DNA from: Eimeria necatrix
Lineage: Eukaryota; Apicomplexa; Conoidasida; Eucoccidiorida; Eimeriidae
NCBI RefSeq assembly: GCF_000499385.1
Contig: NW_013653834.1
Span: forward strand, 7,501 to 17,500
Length of the DNA: 10,000 nt
Reading direction: 5' to 3'
Part shown: piece after piece, positions 1 to 5,918 of the stretch
How positions within the stretch are numbered: the stretch's first letter is position 1
Layout of the letters: the number at the start of each line of letters is the position of its first letter
Program-made: the position numbers and the translations under genes
The notes under the pieces: generated by a model
What the model was told of the DNA's origin: nothing
Database searches by the model: none
The model's input: only the letters and a program-made list of their open reading frames with translations

Positions 1-78
1 TCGCCTTATTAGCTTTGGGTAAAAATGCACTTCTCAATAACAAATAAGAAGTACAGAAAACCCTCAAAAGGTCACAAC

Positions 79-80
<2 letters not shown>

Positions 81-150
<70 letters not shown>
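81..150. repeat. Uninterrupted CAG/GCA tract, about 23 units
   Basis: Seventy bases of pure GCA/CAG triplet with no interruption, the longest perfect triplet run in the window. It ends at a GTAAGA sequence (150-155), which could be a plus-strand splice donor, so the run might be the end of a plus-strand exon encoding poly-Gln, poly-Ser or poly-Ala. The next plausible acceptor (TTCTCAG, ending at 178) would leave an intron of only 29 bases, so that join is unlikely. Bases 1-80 hold nothing I recognise. Confidence 0.95.
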
Positions 151-153
<3 letters not shown>

Positions 154-487
154 GAGTAGGTCATGTGCTTGTTCTCAGGAGGGGCACTCAACCAGCATGA
201 GGACAACATTAAAGTACAGCCCCACCAAACACAGAGCAGCAGCAGCAGCAGCTGCTGCTGTTGTTGCCGCTGCTGCTGCTGCTGCTGCTGTTGCCGCTGC
301 TGCTGCTCCTCCTGCTGCTGGTCCTTTGCAGGTTCGGGGTTTGAGCTGTTGTTCCTTGTACTTCTGTTGCTTCTGTTGCTGCTACTACTATTGTTACTGC
401 TGCTGCTGCTGCGGTTGTAGCAGCAGCAGCAGCAGCAGCAGCAACTGCTGCAGCAGCAAATGCTTCTGCCTGCTGCTGTGTGTGCAG
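151..487. repeat. CTG/CAG mosaic with a possible small plus-strand exon
   Basis: Mostly imperfect CTG, CAG and TTG triplets in both orientations, so it is self-complementary. Bases 179-213 are not repeat. They follow a pyrimidine-rich acceptor (TGTGCTTGTTCTCAG) and read GALNQHEDNIK, ending at a weak donor AAA|GTACAG in phase 0, which fits the phase of the candidate exon at 488. This is suggestive only. The stretch 331-400 is also less repetitive but opens in several frames on both strands, with no preferred reading. Confidence 0.6.
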
Positions 488-1012
488 CCATACCTTCATG
501 TGGGCTCGGCGCTCTATAAACAGCTCGTCAGGTGAAGCAGCAGCTGACTCACTCCACTTGCTGCTGCTGCAGCAGCAGCAGCAGCAGCTGCTGCTGTAGC
601 AGCAGCAGCAGCAGCTGCTGCTGCTGCTGCTTCTGCAGCGACGCTTGCGCAGGCACTGCATTTAGAAAGTAGGAGCAGCAATAGCAGCAGCAGCAACAGC
701 AGCTGCTACTATTCCAAATGCAGTAGGTGTGAGCCGATCTTTTTGTTGTGTCTGCTGCTGCTGCTGCTGCTGTTGCTGCTGCTGTTGCTGCTGCTGCTGC
801 AGCTGCAGGAAGACTGCAGCAAAAACCCTAGAGGTGGACAGCAGGGCCTTTGAAATTGTGGGGCTCGCTAATGGGGGCCCCCATCAGGGGGGCCCCCATC
901 AGGGGGCCCCCCATCAGGGGGGCCCCCAAGGGGGGCCCCTCCGCCTTTTTAAGTCTTATGATCCCCGCTGCTGCTGCTTCCTTATCTGTGATAGTCTTAA
1001 TAGGTGAGGAGG

Positions 1013-1056
<44 letters not shown>

Positions 1057-1272
1057 GCTGCTGCTGCTACTTCTGCTGCTGCTACTGCGGCTACGGCTGC
1101 TGCTGGTCCTGCAGCTGCTTCTGCTGCTGCTGCTACTGCAGCAGCAGCTGCTGCCGATAGTGCTGCCTGTGCTGCTGCTGCTGCTGCTGCTGCTGCTTCA
1201 CTACAGGCTAGTATGGCTGCTGCACCTGGACGTTTCAGCGTGGGCTTGAAGATTGCGCAGTCGGCTAGCTAG
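488..1272 (+). CDS. Putative 3' end of an unidentified spliced plus-strand gene
   Basis: I do not recognise the product. Candidate exons: 488-531, after a strong acceptor (TGCCTGCTGCTGTGTGTGCAG ends at 487, pyrimidine-rich) and before a consensus donor CAG|GTGAAG, reading PYLHVGSALYKQLV in phase 0 to 2; 809-1003, in matching phase, reading RKTAAKTLEVDSRAFEIVGL and then Gly-Gly-Pro-His-Gln repeats, ending at AATAG|GTGAGG; and a terminal exon with a phase-compatible acceptor at 1211 or 1238, reading MAAAPGRFSVGLKIAQSAS or its second half and ending at TAG 1270-1272. The join 531/809 restores the frame across a CAG/CTG-filled intron, much as in the neighbouring gene. The stop lies in the first GCTA units, facing the convergent capping-protein gene. 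Alternatively the terminal exon begins at 995 (acceptor GTGATAG) and carries a long poly-Ala tract. The antisense of 488-531 also opens but has poorer splice signals. Confidence 0.42.
532..808 (+). repeat. CAG/CTG inverted-repeat stretch, likely intron of the plus-strand gene
   Basis: Starts GTGAAGCAGCAG and ends TGCTGCAGCTGCAG. It contains alternating CAG and CTG runs (563-640 especially) that are reverse complements of each other, plus a CTG run at 752-800. A transcript of either strand would form stacked hairpins. Bases 641-730 are partly unique but give no convincing reading. Confidence 0.5.
872..938. repeat. Tandem GGGGGCCCCC palindromes, about 15-base period
   Basis: Four G(5-6)C(5-6) palindromes separated by ATCA or AA, with C runs starting at 878, 893, 907 and 923. 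In the candidate plus-strand exon the 15-base unit keeps frame and encodes Gly-Gly/Ala-Pro-His-Gln pentapeptides. The same palindrome dominates 8275-9940. Confidence 0.9.
1012..1200. repeat. CTG-rich tract
   Basis: Imperfect GCT/CTG triplets. On the plus strand this reads as poly-Ala with Thr, Ser, Gly and Asp interruptions in the frame that ends at TAG 1272, or as poly-Leu in another frame. It either lies in an intron (donor GTGAGG at 1004) or encodes an alanine tract of the plus-strand gene. Confidence 0.85.
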
Positions 1273-1722
1273 CTAGCTAAGAAGCTAGCTAGCTAGCTAA
1301 GCGGCTAGCTAGCTAGCTAGCTAAGCGGCTAGCTAGCTAGCTAGCTAGCCACTTCTCAGCTAGCTAGCTGGCTGGGGAGTCCGCAAGAGGCTGAGGCACG
1401 TAGATCACTGCCTGAATATTACCTAAGAAGCAGCTGGGGGGAAGCTGCGTAGGTAGCTGGCCAGCTAGCTAGCTAGCTAGCTAGCTAGCTAGCTAGCTAG
1501 CCAACCAGCAAGCTAGTTAGCTAGCCAGATGGAAAGCAAGCTAGCCAGCTTTCTAGCTGGCTAGCTAGCTCGCCAAGTGGCCAGCTCTCTACACAGTTAG
1601 CTACCTACGTAACCAGCTAGCCAGAAAGCTCGCTAGCCAGCTAGCTGGCCAGCTAGCTAGCCAGCTAAAAACGGGCCAGCTAGCTAGGTAGCTAGCTAGC
1701 TAGCTACCTAGCTAGCTGGCTA
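1262..1722. repeat. GCTA tetranucleotide block between convergent gene ends
   Basis: Dense GCTAGCTA units with scattered insertions such as 1378-1455 (a short unique stretch without a reading I trust). Because the period is 4 and the unit is its own reverse complement, TAG occurs in all six frames every 12 bases wherever the array is pure. The plus-strand frame stops at 1270-1272 and the minus-strand capping-protein gene at 1714-1712, both inside GCTA units, so the block supplies the last codons, the stops and probably the 3' UTRs of two convergent genes. No AATAAA-type signal is obvious in it. Confidence 0.9.
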
Positions 1723-2776
1723 GCTGGTGTTTGCTGGAATCTGGGGAGGCTGGCGAGCGCGAGGCGGCCAATTCGCTGATGAGGTTTAAAAAGTCCTATA
1801 AAAAAATCAACAAAGATCAAAAAGGATTTAAAAAAAACAAAAAAAGATGAAAAATGTTTTAAAAAAGCAAAAAAAGATCATAAAAGATTAAAAAAACAAA
1901 AGGAGATAAAAAGGGACTACAAGGAAATTAAAATAGATCAAAAAGAATTAAAAAGAAGATAAAAGGGATTAAAAGAAGACAAAAAAACAAAAAAGAATTA
2001 AAAAAGAAAAAAAACTAACTTGTTTTATTTCTTGGGGCGGCCGCAGCTCCTTGACAATCTGCGCTCAGGTGTACATACACCGCAAATCCGCAAGATTTAA
2101 ATTCGCTTTTCTCTTCTTCTCCTTTAGGGTTTAGGGTTTAGGGTTTAGAGCCTGCGAGCTAGGGTTTAGAGCTTCGGGTTGGATCTCAACGCTAGGGTTT
2201 AGGGTTTAGGGTTTAGGGTTGGGGTCTGCAGGCTCAAGTTTCGAAAGCAAACTGCCTCTGCACGCTAGGGTTTAGGGTTTAGGGTTTAGGACTTAGGGTT
2301 TAGCTTTACACTAAAAGCTAAAAGGGTTTAGAGTCCTGTGTTAAGGTCTAGGGTTTAGCTTTAAGGGTCCAGGATCCAGGGCCTGCGTTTCAAAATTAGG
2401 GTTTAGGGTTTAGGGTTTAGGGTTTAGGGTTTACCTGGCCGCTGCGGGGCAGCAGCGAGCCCGCAGCAGCATCAAGTAGTGCTGCTTCTGCTTTTTCAAT
2501 TAGGGGGCCCCCCACAGCTAAGTGGAGGGGCCCCATGGGGGCCCCCGTTGCTGTTGTTGCTGCTGCTACCCTTGCGTCGACGACTTTCTGGGTTTGCTCC
2601 AGCTGCAGCAGCAGCAGCAGCAGCAGCAAGGGGAGCGCCGCTGCAGCAGCAGCAGCAAGCGGGCTGCCGCTGCAGCAGCAGCAGCGGGAGCAGCGGCGTG
2701 CGAAGACCGAAGATCGGCTTTGCAGCAGCAGCAACAGCAGCAGCAGCAACAGCAGCAGCAGCAACAGCAGCAGCAA

Positions 2777-2819
<43 letters not shown>

Positions 2820-2958
2820 TCACGCTTTTAGACAAAACAGCAGAAAAGCCTCCCTTAGTTTGCGGGGAAGCAGCAGCAGGCAAGTGCAGCAGCAAAGTTG
2901 AATGCAGTTTGTAGTGAGCTGGACAAACAACAAAAATAAAAATAAATAAATAAACAAA

Positions 2959-3002
<44 letters not shown>

Positions 3003-5336
3003 AAATAATAAGTAAATAAATAAATAAATGAATAAATAGAAAAGAATTAACAAAGGGCAGGCACGCGAGGAGGAGCTGGCACATCCCCCCTAAACCCTAA
3101 ACCCTAAACCCTAAACCCTAGCCCCGCCACTCGCGTCAAATTCAGAGGGTTTAGGGTTTAGGGTTTAGGGTTTAGGGTTTACCGTTGGTGGCAGTCAGGG
3201 TCACTTCCAGTCGGTGGGTGAAGAAGCAAAGAGGACGCAAGGGCTCATCCACTGGCGTCTCTGAGCCACAAACCCTAAACCCTAAACCCTAAACCCTAAA
3301 CCCTAAAACCTACGCCATGAGGTTGAGGCACTTGAAATGAGCTCTACTTCGTAAACCTCAGACCCTAAACCCTAAACCCTGCCCTCAGACCCTAAACCCT
3401 AAACCCTCTAATTCTTGGCCCTCAGACTCCAAACCCTAAACCCTAAGCCCTAAACCCTAAACCCTAAACCCTAAACCCTAAACCCTAGAATACCCTTAAG
3501 CAGCAGAAATGCAGCAGCAAAACCGTCTTGGCTCTGCAACGGCCACGCGTACACCGAAGAGACTCCTCCGCCGTAGTGCCTGCAGCGCCAAACCCTAAAC
3601 CCTAAACCCTAAACCCTAAACCCTAGACCCTAAACCCTAAACCCTAAACCCTAATCCGCTGTCTTTGAGAACCGCCTTTTACGAGCCCTAGGTGCTAAAC
3701 TGTAGACCTAGGCGCCGACTGAAGGCAAAAGGCTTTAAGCTTTAGGGTTTAAGGCTTAGGGTTTAGGGTTTAGGGTTTAGGGTTTAGGGTTTGGGCTCAC
3801 GCGTCTCTGTAGGAGTTGTAGGCAGCATTGAACTGCTGCTCCAGCTGCCGCAGGTGTGGAGCTCTGCAGCAGCACAACAAGCCCAGCTAGCCAGCTAGCT
3901 AGCTAGCCAGCTAGCTAGCCATCTAGCTAGCTAGCTAGCCAGATGGCTAGCCAGATAGTTAACCAGATAAACAGACAGCTAGCTAGCTAGCTAGCTAGCT
4001 AGATGGATGAGCTAGCTAGACAGGTAGCTAGCTAGCTAGACAGAGGGCTGGCTAGCTATCCAGAAAGGCAGCTAGCTAGCTAGCTAGCCATTTGGAATAC
4101 CTTCCAGATAGCTAGCTAGCTAGCTGGTAAGCAGCTCGCTGGCCAGCTACCTAGCTAGCTAGCCAGGAATTGGCTCGGAATTTAGCTAGCTATGAAGCAG
4201 CAAGAAGGCTATTTACTTCCTAGAGGGCTAGCTTGCTGGAAAATAAGCTGGCCAGCTAGCTAGCTAGCTAGCTAGCTAGCTAGCTGGATAAGTAGCTAGC
4301 CAGAGAAGTTTGCTAGTCACTTGGCTGCGCTAACTAGCTGGCTAGCTAGCTAAATAGCTAGCTAGCTAGCTGCATAGCTAGCTAGCTGGACAGATAAAAA
4401 GCTAGCTAGCCAGCCAGCTAGCTAACTAGCTAGCTAGCTAGCTGAATATCTAGCTATCTAACTAAATAGCTGGCTAGATAGCTAGCTACCTAGCCAGCCA
4501 GCTAGGTAGCCAGCCATCTAGCTATATAGCTACCTAGCTAGCCAGCTAGCTGGCTAAATAGCCAGCTAGCTAGCTAGCTAGCTACTTGGCTAGCTAGCTA
4601 GCTAGCTAGCTAGCTAGCTAGCTAGCTAGCTAGCTGCTTACGGCTTGCTGGCGTCGGAGATGGGGGGCAGCCAAGTGTCTGTCCAGGGGCTGCGGAAACT
4701 GTTTTTTAATTTGTTGAAAGAAGAGGCGATGAAGTACTTGCCCGCCTGCCGCAAACCCTAAACCCTAAACCCTAAACCCTAAACCCTAAACCCTAAGGCG
4801 GGGCCCCAGGAGTGCTCAGAGAAGACGCTAAACCCTAAACCCTAAACCCTGAGGGGCCAGCTGCAGCCAGTGAAGCCGCGTGAGCAGTGCTGCTGCTGCT
4901 GCTGCTGCTGCTGCCCGAATGAGGGTTTAGGGTTTAGGGTTTGGCTGCCGAGGGTTTGGGGTTTAGGGCTTAGCTGCTGAGGCTTTGGGGTTTAGTTCTG
5001 CAAGGGTTTAGGCTTTATAAGGACTCAAACCCCCGGTAAGTGAGAGAAAGCTAGGGTCTTTGCACTTGCTAGGGTTTAGGGTTTAGGGTTTAGGGTTTAG
5101 GGTTTAGGGTTTAGGGTTACCGCAGGGTCTACGAGGAGCTCCGGAATGCCCTGGCACCTGTCCCTCAGCAAACCCTCAATGCTGGGGCAGAGTGCAGCTG
5201 CAGCAAACAGAATAAAAAGGGTTTAGGGTTTAGGGTTTAGGGTTTAGGGTTTGGAGAGCATCGGGCAGGAGCTTTAACTGTTGCTGTTGCTGCTGTTGCT
5301 GCTGTTGCTGCTGCTGTTGCTGCTGCTGTTGTTGCC

Positions 5337-5367
<31 letters not shown>

Positions 5368-5855
5368 TTGCTGTTGTTGTTGCTGCTGCTGTTGCCATGG
5401 CTGCAGCAGCAGTCGATGTTGCTGCTGCAGCAATGGAGTTGCTGCTGCAGCAATAAGAGTTACTGCTGCAGCAATAAGAGTTGCTGCTGCAGCAATGGAG
5501 TTGCTGCTACAGCAATGGAGTTGCTGCTACAGCGATTGAGTTGCTGCTGCAGCAATGGAGTTGCTGCTGCAGTAACTGAGTTGCTGCTGCAGCAATGGAG
5601 TTGCTGCTGCAGCAGCAGCTGCTGCTCCTCTTGCTGCAGTTCCTCCCGTGTCTCGGCCCCATACGCCCCGTCTCACCCAGCTGCTCATCCCCAGGGCCTA
5701 GGGTTTAGGGTTTAGGGTTTAGGGTTTAGGGTTTAGGGTTTAGGGTTTTTACCTGCATGGGCGAGACTCTCGTTAACGGCGTCGAGAGGCCCCAGCCGCA
5801 CAAGAGCTGCTGCGAGCTCTAAAGACTCTTTTTGCTGCCCCGAATAAAGAGCCAT
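1712..5855 (-). CDS. CAPZB: F-actin capping protein beta subunit, 10 exons, complete
   Basis: The beta subunit of the alpha/beta heterodimer that caps actin filament barbed ends; known in other Apicomplexa, where actin turnover drives motility. Exons (minus): 5753-5855, 5121-5197, 4642-4745, 3801-3863, 3494-3579, 3183-3260, 2824-2918, 2435-2602, 2020-2058, 1712-1795. All introns are GT-AG and all phases agree, giving 298 residues (mammalian about 272-277). Family landmarks: RSPWTDTWLPP at residues 78-88 (mammalian RSPWSNKYDPP), a helix LRQLEQQFNAAYNSYRD at 99-115 (LRKLEVEANNAFDQYRD), GGGVSSVYAW at 119-128 (EGGVSSVYLW), AHYKLHSTLLLHL at 171-183 (AHYKLTSTVMLWL), IVKELR at 259-264 (IVNGLR) and KQDFLNLISEL at 270-280, aligning with KQEALKNDLVEAL of the actin-binding tentacle. 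The start is the first ATG in exon 1, context GGCAAATGG, at the family's usual N-terminus. Odd: the CDYNRD signature is replaced by SSFNKL, exon 8 carries an Ala/Thr/Gly/Pro-rich insertion, and the last residues (HQLAS) come from GCTA repeat. Confidence 0.95.
1796..2019 (-). repeat. Intron 9: polypyrimidine tract (purine-rich on plus strand)
   Basis: 224 bases, phase 0. Donor CAA|GTTAGT, acceptor TTTTTTTATAG|GAC. On the plus strand it is A-rich with scattered GAT and AAG, so the transcript is almost wholly U with some C, as if the pyrimidine tract before the acceptor had expanded over the whole intron. A second AG (CATCAG, 20 bases further) would put exon 10 in a less family-like frame, so ATAG is preferred. 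Confidence 0.88.
2059..2434 (-). repeat. Intron 8: C-rich telomere-like arrays
   Basis: 376 bases, phase 0. Donor CAG|GTAAACCC runs straight into an AAACCCT array (2396-2432). Further arrays at 2266-2303, 2193-2224 and 2123-2148 have the same orientation (TTTAGGG on plus), separated by degenerate heptamers. Acceptor GAGCGCAG|ATT. The palindrome GGTGTACATACACC (plus 2068-2081) ends 9 bases before exon 9 in the transcript. Confidence 0.9.
2603..2823 (-). repeat. Intron 7: CTG repeat
   Basis: 221 bases, phase 0. Donor AGC|GTGAGC, acceptor in a CTG run ending GCTGCAG|CTG. CTG/TTG triplets fill 2606-2820 apart from a short unique stretch near 2695-2720. It has no in-frame stop, so a retained intron would encode a poly-Cys-rich stretch and then shift frame, because 221 is not a multiple of 3. 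The CTG run stands in for a pyrimidine tract. Confidence 0.88.
2919..3182 (-). repeat. Intron 6: head-to-head heptamer arrays plus TTTA tract
   Basis: 264 bases, phase 1. Donor AACG|GTAAACCC enters a C-rich array (3146-3181). After 24 unique bases comes the complementary G-rich array (3088-3121), so the two can form one hairpin. The 3' half is TTTA repeats on the transcript (plus AAAT/AATA 2935-3032), ending TTGTTGTTTGTCCAG|CT, a very strong acceptor. Confidence 0.92.
3261..3493 (-). repeat. Intron 5: G-rich telomere-like arrays
   Basis: 233 bases, phase 1. Donor AAGG|GTATTC, acceptor GGCTCAG|AG. On the transcript every array is TTTAGGG (plus-strand CCCTAAA at 3431-3487, 3390-3407, 3363-3380 and 3270-3307). 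Skipping the open spacer in this intron gives the same number of residues between exons 5 and 6 as in mammalian CapZ beta, which is why it is modelled as one intron. Confidence 0.87.
3314..3364 (-). other. Possible 51-base in-frame cassette exon inside intron 5
   Basis: A 51-base unique spacer between heptamer arrays. It has an acceptor TTTAG|GG (AG at 3366-3365), a donor GGC|GTAGGT, no stop, and phases 1 in and 1 out, the same as the flanking exons. It would add GSEVYEVELISSASTSW before exon 6. The family alignment does not need it, so it may be an optional exon or a chance open spacer. Confidence 0.3.
3580..3800 (-). repeat. Intron 4: complementary heptamer arrays at both ends
   Basis: 221 bases, phase 2. 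Donor GACGC|GTGAGCCC leads into a C-rich AAACCCT array (3741-3792). The 3' end is a long G-rich TTTAGGG array (plus 3590-3654), then TTTGGCGCTGCAG|G. The central 86 bases (3655-3740) are unique, contain stops in the expected frame, and match nothing in the protein family. Confidence 0.92.
3864..4641 (-). repeat. Intron 3: GCTA tetranucleotide repeat
   Basis: 778 bases, phase 2, the longest intron. Donor AAGCC|GTAAGC passes directly into AGCTAGCTAGC. GCTA units with interruptions fill 3883-4636, and the intron ends CTTGTTGTGCTGCTGCAG|A. It is the same repeat class as the block downstream of the gene. The unit is self-complementary, so any two parts of the intron can pair. Confidence 0.93.
4746..5120 (-). 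repeat. Intron 2: complementary heptamer arrays at both ends
   Basis: 375 bases, phase 0. Donor CTGCG|GTAACCC enters seven C-rich heptamers (5070-5118). The 3' end is about six G-rich heptamers on the transcript (plus 4753-4797) followed by TTTGCGGCAG|GCG. Between them lie a short G-rich array (plus 4828-4850), a C-rich one (4923-4942, degenerate to 4972) and a CTG run at 4889-4913. Confidence 0.93.
5198..5752 (-). repeat. Intron 1: heptamers, 20/21-base minisatellite, CTG tract
   Basis: 555 bases, phase 1. Donor ATGCAG|GTAAAAACCC leads into a C-rich array (5699-5748). Then come 59 unique bases, the minisatellite 5419-5620, a TTG/CTG tract 5281-5398, another C-rich array (5219-5252) and a strong acceptor TTTTTATTCTGTTTGCTGCAG|CT. 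The CTG tract opens as poly-Gln on the minus strand, but the exon 1 to exon 2 join is in phase without it, so it is intronic. Confidence 0.93.
5419..5620. repeat. Minisatellite of ten 20- or 21-base units
   Basis: Units begin at 5419, 5439, 5460, 5481, 5501, 5521, 5541, 5561, 5581 and 5601, with consensus TTGCTGCTGCAGCAATGGAG. Each contains the palindromic core TTGCTGCAGCAA. Unit length changes between 20 and 21, so no reading frame is conserved through the array, in keeping with its place in intron 1. Confidence 0.93.
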
Positions 5856-5860
5856 TTGCC

Positions 5861-5918
5861 TAGGGTTTAGGGTTTAGGGTTTAGGGTTTAGGGTTTAGGG
5901 TTTAGGGTTTAGGGTTTG
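5861..5918. repeat. Telomere-like array upstream of the capping-protein start
   Basis: Eight TTTAGGG units on plus. On the minus strand the array ends CCCTAG only five bases before the start codon. It is therefore in the 5' UTR, in a 5' UTR intron that ends at this AG, or in the promoter; the sequence does not decide which. Confidence 0.95.

Noticed and set aside
494..560. Minus-strand exon reading SPDELFIERRAHMK with donor AAG|GTATGG
   Set aside because: It is antisense to the plus-strand exon 488-531, which has both a stronger acceptor and a consensus donor and joins in phase to a second exon. Not fully excluded.
2417..2812. Minus-strand frame with a poly-Leu N-terminus as a separate gene
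   Set aside because: Its C-terminal half is exon 8 of the capping-protein gene. The poly-Leu part is intron 7 read through, and the last residues are intron 8 heptamer repeat.
2479..2914. Plus-strand poly-Gln and poly-Ala frames
   Set aside because: They are antisense shadows of exons 7-8 and the CTG intron of the minus-strand gene.
2566..3084. Minus-strand 172-residue frame as a gene
   Set aside because: It contains exon 7 (AHYKLHSTLLLHL) flanked by translated TTTA repeat of intron 6 and CTG repeat of intron 7.
3655..3740. Unique spacer in intron 4 as an extra capping-protein exon
   Set aside because: The expected frame meets a stop after about ten codons and there is no family similarity; exon 5 matches directly after exon 4.
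5230..5433. Minus-strand poly-Gln open frame as a coding exon
   Set aside because: It lies in intron 1 of the capping-protein gene. Exons 1 and 2 join in phase without it, and the family alignment leaves no room for it.
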